Source: CAVPGH01 sp046726955
GTDB taxonomy: Bacteria > Acidobacteriota > Vicinamibacteria > Fen-336
Length of the DNA stretch: 6,787 nucleotides
Assembly: GCA_046726955.1 (NCBI GenBank)
Contig: JBKPBQ010000550.1
Coordinates: 1-6,787 of the forward strand
Direction: 5' to 3'
Shown: positions 1 to 5,506 of the stretch, piece by piece
Layout: every line of letters starts with the position of its first letter
How positions within the stretch are numbered: the stretch's first letter is position 1
The notes under the pieces: generated by a model
Database searches by the model: none
What the model saw: the letters and a program-made list of their open reading frames with translations, nothing else
Told to the model about the DNA's origin: nothing
Position numbers and translations under genes: made by a program

Positions 1-117
1 GAAGTAGACGAGGTCCCGGTACTCCCACAGTTCTCGCCCGCTCGGCCAGCCCCAGCGCCGGGGCGGCCGTATGACCGTCTCCGGCAGCGTCGCGGCCGGT
101 GATTCCGCAGGATTCAC
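1..117 (-). CDS. ABC-2 type polysaccharide export permease, N-terminal part (runs off left edge)
   Basis: Thirty-nine codons read leftward from a GTG at 117-115 and remain open at the window edge. The visible protein begins MNPAESPAATLPETVIRPP and continues RRWGW...RELWEYRDLVYF. The pattern of a short polar N-terminus, an 'I.P..GW' segment and then 'ELW.YRDL.YF' is the start of the O-antigen/teichoic-acid/LPS transporter permease family (Wzm/TagG-like), just before the first membrane helix. Such permeases sit in the inner membrane and pair with a Wzt-like ATPase to export lipid-linked polysaccharide. No membrane segment is inside the window. A -10-like TACCGT lies 7 nt before the GTG, which supports this start and a leaderless transcript. 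The divergent fucose-synthase-like gene fits a surface-glycan locus. The family call rests on a short motif only; the rest of the gene should lie to the left. Confidence 0.72.
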   Translation of the reverse strand, partial: MNPAESPAATLPETVIRPPRRWGWPSGRELWEYRDLVYF

Positions 118-124
118 GCGTGGA

Positions 125-130
125 ACGGTA
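125..130 (-). promoter_or_regulatory. Predicted -10 element of the permease gene
   Basis: On the minus strand TACCGT (TAnnnT form) ends 7 nt before the GTG start at 117. Transcription would therefore begin at or next to the start codon, giving a leaderless mRNA. No convincing -35 is seen, and the position where one would fall overlaps the -10 of the divergent epimerase gene. Confidence 0.45.
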
Positions 131-146
131 GCGGCCACTGCGCGGG

Positions 147-152
147 TAGCCT
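147..152 (+). promoter_or_regulatory. Predicted -10 element of the fucose-synthase-like gene
   Basis: TAGCCT (TAnnnT form) is followed by 7 nt and then the ATG at 160, which predicts transcription starting at the start codon. No Shine-Dalgarno is present upstream of that ATG, which agrees with a leaderless transcript. It faces the divergent permease -10 across only 16 bp. Confidence 0.45.
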
Positions 153-159
153 GTTGGAC

Positions 160-1125
160 ATGACCCAGCCCGACGCGGCCTTCTGGGCTCAGAAGCGAGT
201 CACCGTCACCGGCGGCGGCGGATTTCTCGGCCGGCCGATGGTTGCGCTGCTCGAGGAGCTCGGCGCCGAGGTCAGCGCGATCCGCTCCGCCGACCACGAC
301 CTGCGCGATCGAGCCGCCTGCTTCGATGCCCTCGCGGATTCCCAGGTGGTCGTCCACCTCGCGGCCAACGTGGGCGGCATCGGATACAACCGCCGCAACC
401 CCGGCCCGCTCGCCCACGACAACCTGGCGATGGGCCTCAACGTGTTCGAGGCCTGCCGGGAGCTGGGTGTCGAGAAGCTGGTCGCCGCGTGCTCGGTCTG
501 CGCCTACCCGAAGTTCACCCCGGTGCCGTTCAAGGAGGAGAACATCTGGGACGGCTACCCCGAGGAGTCGAACGCGCCCTACGGCCTGGCGAAGAAGATG
601 CTGCTGGTCCTCAGCGACTCGTACCGCCGCCAGTATGGCCTCGACTCCTGCGCGCCCGTGATGGCCAACCTCTACGGGCCCGGGGACAACTTCGACCTCG
701 AGGACTCCCACGTGATCGCGGCGATGGTCCACAAGTACGTGCTCGCCCACGAGCGCGGGGACGAGGAGGTCGTCCTCTGGGGGACCGGGAAGCCCTCGCG
801 CGAGTTCCTCTACGTCGACGATGCGGCTCGCGCGCTGATCCTCTGCGCCGAGCGGCTCGACGTCTCGGACCCGGTCAACATCGGCACGGGCAAGGAGACG
901 AGCATCCGCGATCTGGCCGAGATGATCTCCAAGCTCGCCGGCTTCGAGGGCAAGACCGTCTGGGACGATTCCCGCCCGGACGGTCAGCCCAAGCGCTACC
1001 TCGACGTGAGCAGGGCCGGCGAGCTGACCGGGTTCGAGGCTGAGACCCCGCTGGACGAGGGGCTGAAGCGGACGATCGAGTCCTTCCGGGCCGCCGATCT
1101 GGCGGCCGCTGGCTCCTCGGCCTGA
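160..1125 (+). CDS. fcl: GDP-L-fucose synthase-like NAD(P)-dependent epimerase/reductase
   Basis: Extended short-chain dehydrogenase of 321 residues from ATG 160 (323 from a possible TTG at 154; residue numbers here count from the TTG). GDP-L-fucose synthase epimerises and reduces GDP-4-keto-6-deoxymannose to GDP-fucose in the cytoplasm. Visible motifs are the Rossmann loop GGGGFLG (20-26), HLAANVGGI (68-76), S114 and C116 in CSVCAYP, Y143 and K147 in YGLAK, H186 in DSHV, and WGTGKPSREFLYVDDAA near 210-226. The spacing of Ser, Cys, Tyr, Lys and His matches the catalytic set of the E. coli enzyme (S107, C109, Y136, K140, H179). ATG 160 is preferred because a -10-like TAGCCT sits 7 nt before it. 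It heads a run with the glycosylase and pgsA genes. A related NDP-sugar epimerase with another substrate cannot be excluded, since no gmd partner is in view. Confidence 0.78.
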   Translation: MTQPDAAFWAQKRVTVTGGGGFLGRPMVALLEELGAEVSAIRSADHDLRDRAACFDALADSQVVVHLAANVGGIGYNRRNPGPLAHDNLAMGLNVFEACRELGVEKLVAACSVCAYPKFTPVPFKEENIWDGYPEESNAPYGLAKKMLLVLSDSYRRQYGLDSCAPVMANLYGPGDNFDLEDSHVIAAMVHKYVLAHERGDEEVVLWGTGKPSREFLYVDDAARALILCAERLDVSDPVNIGTGKETSIRDLAEMISKLAGFEGKTVWDDSRPDGQPKRYLDVSRAGELTGFEAETPLDEGLKRTIESFRAADLAAAGSSA

Positions 1126-1145
1126 CGTCCAGAGCCGGGAGCGGT

Positions 1146-1853
1146 ATGGCTGACTCCCTGGAAGAGCTGGCCGTCGAGGTCCGCGGGTGCAGGCGCTGTT
1201 CGCGTTTGGTGGAATGGCGGGAGCGGAGCGCGGCGGAGCCTCCGCGCCGCTACCGGGGCGAGACCTATTGGGCGCGCCCTCTGCCGGGGTTCGGGGACCC
1301 GCGGGCGCGGATTGTGGTCGTCGGGCTGGCGCCCGCGGCGCACGGCGGTAACCGCACCGGCCGGATCTTCACCGGGGACCGGTCTGGCGACTGGCTCTAT
1401 GCCGCGCTGCACCGCGCCGGCCTCGCCAACCAACCGACGTCGGTGAGCGTCGACGACGGACTGCGCCTCCGCCGCACCTACGTCACCGCCGTCAATCGGT
1501 GCCCGCCGCCGCAGAACCGGCCGACGACGGAGGAGCGCGACAACTGCCTGCCCTATCTGGTCCGCGAGCTGCGGCTGCTGCGGTCCGCCCGGGTGATCGT
1601 GGCGCTGGGCTCGTACGCCTGGGCGGGGTCGCTGCTGGCGCTGACGGAGCTGGGGGCGGAGTTGCCCCGTCCACGGCCGCGGTTCGGGCACGCGGCGGAG
1701 GCGCAAGTCCGGACGTCGGCTGGGGGCGGGAGCCGGGACTGGGCGCTGCTCGGGTGCTTTCACCCCTCCCAGCAGAACACCTTCACGGGCAAGCTGACGG
1801 AGCCGATGCTGGACGCGGTCTTCTCCCGAGCGAACGGCCTGGCGTCCGGCTGA
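1146..1853 (+). CDS. udgB: Type-5 (family 5, UDGb) uracil-DNA glycosylase
   Basis: Protein of 235 residues. Family-5 glycosylases excise uracil, and often hypoxanthine or ethenocytosine, from DNA as the first step of base excision repair; they carry a 4Fe-4S cluster. The cluster ligands are visible as C15 and C18 (CRRC), C119 (NRCPP) and C134 (DNCLPY). Motif A is GLAPAAHGGNRTGRIFTGD (60-78); having Ala where other families carry the catalytic Asp or Asn is typical of UDGb. Motif B is GCFHPSQQNTFTGKLT (203-218), with H206. Full length for the family. The ATG has GGGAG 4 nt upstream, so it is probably translated from the same message as the epimerase gene, 20 nt before it. The pairing with sugar metabolism looks incidental. 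Confidence 0.93.
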   Translation: MADSLEELAVEVRGCRRCSRLVEWRERSAAEPPRRYRGETYWARPLPGFGDPRARIVVVGLAPAAHGGNRTGRIFTGDRSGDWLYAALHRAGLANQPTSVSVDDGLRLRRTYVTAVNRCPPPQNRPTTEERDNCLPYLVRELRLLRSARVIVALGSYAWAGSLLALTELGAELPRPRPRFGHAAEAQVRTSAGGGSRDWALLGCFHPSQQNTFTGKLTEPMLDAVFSRANGLASG

Positions 1854-1859
1854 GGCAGC

Positions 1860-1865
1860 GATACT
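1860..1865 (+). promoter_or_regulatory. Predicted -10 element of pgsA
   Basis: GATACT ends 6 nt before the GTG start of pgsA. The nearest purine-rich stretch (TGAGG at 1851-1855) is 16 nt away, too far for a normal Shine-Dalgarno. A separate leaderless pgsA transcript is therefore plausible even though the glycosylase gene ends only 18 nt upstream. The first base departs from TAnnnT. Confidence 0.35.
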
Positions 1866-1871
1866 TGCCGG

Positions 1872-2423
1872 GTGTTCCAGCTCAACCTCCCGAACGCGCT
1901 CACTGTCCTCCGCATCCTGCTCGTGCCGGTCGTGGTGGTCGCACTGCTCGACGAGACCCCGAACGGGGACGCGATCGCCGCGGGGGTGTTCGCGCTCGCC
2001 GCGCTCACCGACACGCTCGACGGCTACATCGCCCGGCACCGCAATGCCGTCACCACGTTCGGAAAGCTGATGGACCCAATCGCGGACAAGCTCCTCGTGG
2101 CCGCCTCCCTGATCGCGCTCGTCTCGCTCGATCGTCTCGCGGCCTGGATCGCGATGGTGATCATCGCGCGCGAGTTCGCGGTGACGGGATTGCGGATGGT
2201 GGCCGCCGAGCAGGGCGTGGTGATCCAGGCGAGCTGGCTCGGCAAGGTCAAGACCATCCTCCAGGTGGCGGCGATCATCTGCCTGATCGCGGTCAACCCG
2301 GCGCCGCTCGGCGTCAACCTGCTGGTTTACGCAGCCGTAGCGGCCACGGTGATCAGCGGAGTCGACTACTTCTTCGGGTTCCGGCGGATGCTCGCCTCGA
2401 GCTCGGCGAAGCGGGCGACCTAG
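1872..2423 (+). CDS. pgsA: CDP-diacylglycerol--glycerol-3-phosphate 3-phosphatidyltransferase
   Basis: Membrane enzyme of 183 residues with a GTG start. It transfers the phosphatidyl group of CDP-diacylglycerol to glycerol 3-phosphate, the committed step to phosphatidylglycerol and cardiolipin. The CDP-alcohol phosphatidyltransferase signature is complete: D47, D50, G51, A54, R55, G64, D68 and D72 (DTLDGYIAR...FGKLMDPIAD). The N-terminus NLPNALTVLRILLVPVVVV is the usual opening of PgsA and forms the first helix; further hydrophobic segments lie near 35-46, 74-105 and 128-165. The C-terminus after the last helix (FGFRRMLASSSAKRAT) is basic and probably cytoplasmic. Other CDP-alcohol transferases share the motif, but length and N-terminus favour PgsA. 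It starts 18 nt after the glycosylase gene and its stop overlaps the stop of the convergent methyltransferase gene. Confidence 0.9.
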   Translation: MFQLNLPNALTVLRILLVPVVVVALLDETPNGDAIAAGVFALAALTDTLDGYIARHRNAVTTFGKLMDPIADKLLVAASLIALVSLDRLAAWIAMVIIAREFAVTGLRMVAAEQGVVIQASWLGKVKTILQVAAIICLIAVNPAPLGVNLLVYAAVAATVISGVDYFFGFRRMLASSSAKRAT

Positions 2424-3058
2424 GGGGCCGGCGCCCCGTCCTTGAAGACGACGCCGATCCCGCCCCATTGGCCGTGCCCCCAGTCCTCGGCGGGGTCGGT
2501 GAACTCGACCGTCCGCTGCCCGGGTGCGATCTCGGCCCAGAACCGGTCGACCTGTGAGAGGGGCTGCTCGGGGTGTTCGAGGATGTCGTGGAAGGCGATC
2601 AGGCCCCCGGGCGCGACGAGCGGCTCCCAGATCTCCCAATCGCGCTTCACCCCCTCATAGCGGTGGTCGCCGTCGATCATCAGGAATTCGATCGGCCTGT
2701 CCCCGAGAAGCTGCTCGACCTCGCGGACCGTTTCGGCATCCTGGGAGTCGCGGCGGAGGGTGTTCAGCGTCTGGCCGGGCCGCGCGAACTTCCGGAACCG
2801 CCTTCCCTCGCGCCAGGAGTACCCGCCGCCGAATAGCCCCTTTCCCTTTGGGAGGTCCATGCTGACGATCAGCGCCTCAGGGTCCGCGACCTGGCAGAGG
2901 GCGAAGAGCGTGCCGCCCTTGAAGGTGCCGATCTCCACCACCGTCCGGGGCCTGCGCTGGCGTACGAGCGCGATCAGGGGCTCGAGCTCCGCGGGCTTCT
3001 GGTAGGCGTCGCGCCGAATGGCCTCGTCGGCCAGCTCCCTATCCGTCAGGTCCACCAT
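2420..3058 (-). CDS. Class I SAM-dependent methyltransferase (Methyltransf_24 / CmcI-like)
   Basis: Soluble protein of 212 residues. The SAM-binding motif I is VVEIGTFKGGTLF (40-52), followed by SMDLP (67-70, D68 after strand 2), FLMIDGDHRYEGVKRD (125-140) and PGGLIAFHD (150-158). The IDGDH...HD arrangement is typical of the small Methyltransf_24 group and of CmcI-type enzymes, often linked to glycan or secondary-metabolite modification; the substrate is not deducible. ATG 3058 was chosen because homology-like sequence begins there (MVDLTDRELADEA), while the open frame upstream overlaps the folE2 coding region. The start lies 22 nt after the folE2 stop on the same strand, with only a weak ribosome site, so it is probably the second gene of a folE2 message. 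Its stop overlaps that of pgsA. Confidence 0.8.
   Translation of the reverse strand: MVDLTDRELADEAIRRDAYQKPAELEPLIALVRQRRPRTVVEIGTFKGGTLFALCQVADPEALIVSMDLPKGKGLFGGGYSWREGRRFRKFARPGQTLNTLRRDSQDAETVREVEQLLGDRPIEFLMIDGDHRYEGVKRDWEIWEPLVAPGGLIAFHDILEHPEQPLSQVDRFWAEIAPGQRTVEFTDPAEDWGHGQWGGIGVVFKDGAPAP
2424..2437. repeat. GC-rich hairpin at the convergent gene ends
   Basis: GGGGC-cggc-GCCCC, a perfect 5-bp stem with a 4-nt loop, begins right after the pgsA stop and lies within the last codons of the methyltransferase gene. It has no T-tract on either side, so it is at best a weak terminator for pgsA; Gly/Ala/Pro codons alone could create it. Confidence 0.25.
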
Positions 3059-3080
3059 TCTCGATTGGGCTTCGCCAGGG

Positions 3081-4100
3081 CTAGACGGCGGGGGCCTGGA
3101 GCCACTCGCGCATGGTGGTGTGGTGGCGCGAGTGCTCTCCGCTCTCCATCTCATCGGTGATCTCGGAGAGCAGGCCGTACCGCTCGGCGACGACGTTGTG
3201 GCGATGGATCGTCTCCAGGTTCTCCTGGCGGGCGTGGACGAAGGCGCCGTCCCTGAGCTCGGGGAATGTCTCGGTGACCTGGCGGATCATCTCGCGGACG
3301 CAGTCCTCGACGAAGCGGGGATTGGCGTGGGCCTTCTCGACGACGGCCCGCTCATCGGCTCGCTTCATGAGCTCGTAGATCTCGCTGGACATGGAGCTCT
3401 CGACGATCCGGAGGAGCCGGCGCGCGTCGATGTCCACGCCGGAGCCCTCGGGACGGCCGATGTGGAGGGTGCCGATGCCGCGCTGGTTGTGGGTCGCCAT
3501 CGGGACCGCATCGACGATGCGGTCGACCTCCACTGAGGTGAAGCCCTGCTCGGCGAGGCGGGCGCGGGCGCCGTCCTCGACCAGTCCCTGCGCGCACGGG
3601 CAGGCGGTCATTCCCTGCGCCTCGACCCCGGTCAGGGTGCGGGTCCCGCGCTCGGACGAGACGGCGGTTCCGAAGAGGGTGTAGAGCTCCTGCGTCGGCA
3701 CTCCCGAGACCGGTGCCGGGACCGTTTCCGGATAGCGGGCCGCGATCTTCACCTCGGCCCTGATGCCGCCCTGCCGCTCGCGCACCTGCTCCGCGATGTG
3801 GGCGGCCAGCCCCTCGGCGCGCAGCGCCTCGCTGAGGACGACCGTGTCGATCGCCTCGTTGACGACCTCCTCGAAGCGGGACATGTGGACCCCCGCCTGT
3901 TCCGGGTTGAGGTCGACGAAGCACTCGAGGTCGGCGTGGTAGAGAGACTCGTCCCCGGAAGTTCCTCCGTTCTGGGAGGCGCAGACTCGGATGATCTTCT
4001 CGACGCCGACGACGCCCACGCGGGAGAGGCTGACCCGGGTCGCGGGGGCCTCGGCCTGGGCGTCGCGGCTTGGCGTGATCGTCTGGGTCGATTCGCTCAT
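3081..4100 (-). CDS. folE2: GTP cyclohydrolase FolE2 / MptA family
   Basis: Protein of 339 residues, the usual size for this family. FolE2 converts GTP to 7,8-dihydroneopterin triphosphate, the entry to folate and other pterins, and can replace zinc-dependent FolE1; archaeal MptA makes the 2',3'-cyclic phosphate instead. Visible motifs are ECFVDLNPEQAGVHMSRFEE (59-78), GMTACPCAQ (163-171, with the conserved active-site cysteine in CPC), MATHNQRG (201-208) and HANPRFVEDCVRE (258-270). The QRG and CPCAQ forms recall MptA, so the exact product is uncertain. The open frame extends upstream to 4550, but that part is the complement of the sigma gene. ATG 4100 is chosen because the family N-terminus follows it and a -10-like CATACT lies 7 nt upstream. 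I see no recognisable Zur box. Confidence 0.9.
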   Translation of the reverse strand: MSESTQTITPSRDAQAEAPATRVSLSRVGVVGVEKIIRVCASQNGGTSGDESLYHADLECFVDLNPEQAGVHMSRFEEVVNEAIDTVVLSEALRAEGLAAHIAEQVRERQGGIRAEVKIAARYPETVPAPVSGVPTQELYTLFGTAVSSERGTRTLTGVEAQGMTACPCAQGLVEDGARARLAEQGFTSVEVDRIVDAVPMATHNQRGIGTLHIGRPEGSGVDIDARRLLRIVESSMSSEIYELMKRADERAVVEKAHANPRFVEDCVREMIRQVTETFPELRDGAFVHARQENLETIHRHNVVAERYGLLSEITDEMESGEHSRHHTTMREWLQAPAV

Positions 4101-4107
4101 CCGCTCA

Positions 4108-4113
4108 AGTATG
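4108..4113 (-). promoter_or_regulatory. Predicted -10 element of folE2
   Basis: On the minus strand CATACT ends 7 nt before ATG 4100, predicting a leaderless folE2 message. A TTGATC at 4134-4139 is the best -35-like sequence, but its 20-nt spacing is long. No Shine-Dalgarno is present. Confidence 0.4.
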
Positions 4114-4141
4114 CCGGGCTTGCCGTGCGGGCCGATCAAAC

Positions 4142-4158
4142 TGCCCAAAAAATGGGCA
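4142..4158. promoter_or_regulatory. Inverted repeat in the folE2/rpoD divergent region, possible operator
   Basis: TGCCCA-AAAAA-TGGGCA is a perfect 6-bp inverted repeat with an A-rich spacer. It lies between the two divergent promoters: its centre is about 50 bp upstream of the predicted folE2 start point and about 42 bp upstream of the predicted sigma start point. A direct repeat CAAACT (4137-4142 and 4157-4162) overlaps both edges at a 20-bp interval, two helical turns. The placement fits a shared regulator site or an upstream A-tract; as a terminator it would be poor. The factor is unknown. Confidence 0.4.
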
Positions 4159-4179
4159 AACTTTTGGGGAACGCGTCCG

Positions 4180-4185
4180 TATACT
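4180..4185 (+). promoter_or_regulatory. Predicted -10 element of the sigma factor gene
   Basis: TATACT is the closest match to the sigma-70 consensus (TATAAT) in the non-coding sequence of the window. It would start transcription near 4192 and leave an untranslated leader of about 70 nt before the TTG start at 4261, unlike the leaderless genes nearby. No clear -35 is seen; the A/T-rich CAAACT at 4157-4162 ends 17 nt upstream. Confidence 0.5.
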
Positions 4186-4212
4186 CCGCCTCGCTTCGCT
4201 CGGTTCTCGGAT

Positions 4213-4222
4213 AGGGGAGGGG
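4213..4222 (+). promoter_or_regulatory. Strong Shine-Dalgarno in the sigma gene leader
   Basis: AGGGGAGGGG lies with its GGAGG core 6 nt before ATG 4227. It is the best ribosome site in the window, yet the ATG it serves is not in the sigma reading frame and opens a short upstream ORF. Confidence 0.5.
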
Positions 4223-4226
4223 ATCG

Positions 4227-4316
4227 ATGAAGTCCGGAAGTCCGGGAGAAGAGAGGGAAGTTGGCGTCAATTCGCGGGGCCGTTGTGGCCGAGGACCAGC
4301 CGTTTGTAGGAATTGA
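4227..4316 (+). CDS. Short upstream ORF overlapping the sigma gene start (putative leader peptide)
   Basis: Twenty-nine codons from ATG to TGA, beginning MKSGSPGEEREVGV, with a near-ideal Shine-Dalgarno. It runs in a different frame and overlaps the first 56 nt of the sigma gene, ending within sigma codons 18-19. Its product resembles nothing I know. If translated, it would compete with or couple to initiation at TTG 4261. Another reading is that a base is missing or extra here and ATG 4227 is the true sigma start; the sigma frame itself has a stop (TGA at 4228) upstream of the TTG. The codons contain a near-perfect tandem 8-mer (AGTCCGGA AGTCCGGG, 4231-4246). Reality as a gene is unproven. 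Confidence 0.3.
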   Translation: MKSGSPGEEREVGVNSRGRCGRGPAVCRN

Positions 4317-5382
4317 TGAGCTGCGTGGACTGGTCGCGGCGGGTACTGAGCGGGGGTATCTGACCTTCGAGGAGATCGCCTCCACGCTCGAAGAGGTGGA
4401 GGTGACGAAGGAGCAGGTCTCTGAGTTGCACAGCCATCTGGTCGAGCAGGGGATCGACGTGATCGCCGCCGACGGCGTCACTGCGTATAAGGAGAGCAAG
4501 GGCGAGGATTCGTCCAACGGCCGGGGCAAGAAGCAGGAGCTCGACCTCACCGTCGAGCCGAGCCTCGATTCGCTCCGGCTCTATCTGCGCTCCATCGGTG
4601 CCGTCGATCTGCTCACGGCGGAGCAGGAGGTCGACCTCGCCAAGCGGATCGAGCGCGGGGACATGGCGGCGAAGCGGCACATGGTGGAGGCGAACCTGCG
4701 CCTGGTCGTCTCGATTGCGAAGTCCTATCTCGGGCGGGGGCTGAGCTTCCTGGATCTGATCCAGGAGGGATCGCTCGGGCTGATTCGCGCCGTCGAGAAG
4801 TTCGATTACCGGCGCGGGTACAAGTTCTCCACCTACGCGACCTGGTGGATTCGCCAGGCGGTGACCCGCGCGCTCGCTGACAAGTCGAGGACGATCCGGA
4901 TCCCGGTCCACATGGTGGAGAAGCTCAATCGGGTGGTGCACGTCGAGCGGCATCTCGTGCAGCGGCTGGGGCGGGAGCCCGAGCCGCATGAGATCGGGGC
5001 CGAGCTGGGTTGGACCGCGCGCGACGTGCGCGAGGTCCTGCGCGTCAGCCAGATGCCGGTCTCGTTGGAGAAGCCGGTCGGCGACGAGGACGACTCGGAG
5101 CTGGGGGACTTCGTCGCTGACGACAACGTCGAGTCGCCGTTCGAGAAGGCGTCGGACAACCTGCAGCGCGAGGACGTGCAAAGGGCGCTCGCCGCGCTGC
5201 CGCGGCGCGACCGAGAAGTGCTGGAGCTCCGCTACGGGCTCAATGGCCACCAGCCGATGACCCTCGAGGAGGTAGGCCTGGCCTTCGGCGTGACCCGGGA
5301 GCGGATCCGCCAGATCGAGAACAACACGCTGAAGCGCCTCAAGGCCCTTCCGGAGGCGCAGTGCCTCCGCGGCCTCGGCTAG
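4261..5382 (+). CDS. rpoD: Group-1 (principal-type) RNA polymerase sigma-70 factor
   Basis: Protein of 373 residues that directs RNA polymerase to housekeeping promoters. Order of regions: 1.1-like helical domain (about 17-70), acidic/polar linker (71-100), region 1.2 (about 101-133), region 2 (about 135-217), regions 3.0-3.2 (about 218-290), and region 4 (about 302-365). Region 2.4 reads YATWWIRQAVTRALADKSRT; W195, W196, Q199 and T202 correspond to the E. coli residues that melt and read the -10. The region 4 helix-turn-helix ends VTRERIRQIE (344-353). An N-terminal 1.1 domain argues for the primary rather than an alternative sigma. The TTG start has GAGG 4 nt upstream; GTG 4285 is a second candidate, and no in-frame start exists further up because of TGA 4228. 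The leader holds an overlapping ORF. It diverges from folE2. Confidence 0.87.
   Translation: MASIRGAVVAEDQPFVGIDELRGLVAAGTERGYLTFEEIASTLEEVEVTKEQVSELHSHLVEQGIDVIAADGVTAYKESKGEDSSNGRGKKQELDLTVEPSLDSLRLYLRSIGAVDLLTAEQEVDLAKRIERGDMAAKRHMVEANLRLVVSIAKSYLGRGLSFLDLIQEGSLGLIRAVEKFDYRRGYKFSTYATWWIRQAVTRALADKSRTIRIPVHMVEKLNRVVHVERHLVQRLGREPEPHEIGAELGWTARDVREVLRVSQMPVSLEKPVGDEDDSELGDFVADDNVESPFEKASDNLQREDVQRALAALPRRDREVLELRYGLNGHQPMTLEEVGLAFGVTRERIRQIENNTLKRLKALPEAQCLRGLG
5351..5369 (+). repeat. Hairpin in the last codons of the sigma gene
   Basis: CGGAGGC-gcagt-GCCTCCG is a perfect 7-bp GC-rich stem with a 5-nt loop, inside the codons for the C-terminal PEAQCLRGL. It is followed 1 nt later by the next hairpin, around the stop codon. 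It may form part of the 3' structure of the message or result from GC-rich codons. Confidence 0.35.
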
Positions 5383-5391
5383 CGGCCGTTT
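5370..5391 (+). terminator. Weak terminator-like hairpin around the sigma stop codon
   Basis: CGGCC-tcggctagc-GGCCG followed by TTT, with the TAG stop in the loop. The stem is only 5 bp and the T-tract only three bases, so termination here is uncertain; a further hairpin follows at 5415. Confidence 0.3.
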
Positions 5392-5414
5392 GCCCGCTGC
5401 CACCACAAGCGGTT

Positions 5415-5433
5415 AAATCCGATTTGCGGATTT
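5415..5433. terminator. Possible bidirectional terminator hairpin downstream of rpoD
   Basis: AAATCCG-atttg-CGGATTT is a perfect 7-bp stem with a 5-nt loop, 32 nt after the sigma stop. A-rich on the left arm and T-rich on the right, it could end transcription from both sides, although the U-tract is only three bases. It is also the most A/T-rich spot of this interval. The rest of 5434-5506 holds small GC-rich inverted repeats (for example CCGGC-tggg-GCCGG at 5442-5455) but no gene I can support. Confidence 0.4.
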
Positions 5434-5506
5434 CACCGTGGCCGGCTGGGGCCGGACCCCGGCAGCTTTCACCGCTTGACCGGTTCCTGCCTGGGTGAGA
5501 AGACCA

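Noticed and set aside
996..2639. 547-codon open frame on the minus strand opposite the glycosylase and pgsA genes
   Set aside because: Its product is a low-complexity Arg/Pro/Ala/Asp-rich sequence with no domain pattern, while both genes on the plus strand have complete family signatures. Long antisense frames are expected in GC-rich coding DNA.
4101..4550. N-terminal extension of the folE2 frame
   Set aside because: The extra 150 residues are the complement of the sigma gene and its leader and do not resemble the family; family sequence and promoter position both point to ATG 4100.
4267..5406. 379-codon open frame antisense to the sigma gene
   Set aside because: Compositionally biased (Leu, Arg, Asp, His) shadow of the well-conserved sigma reading frame; no motif seen.
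5434..5506. Possible small RNA gene between the rpoD terminator and the AbrB-like gene
   Set aside because: Only small GC-rich inverted repeats and a repeated TTTCACCG (5431 and 5467) are visible, with no promoter-like -10 and no known RNA family pattern.
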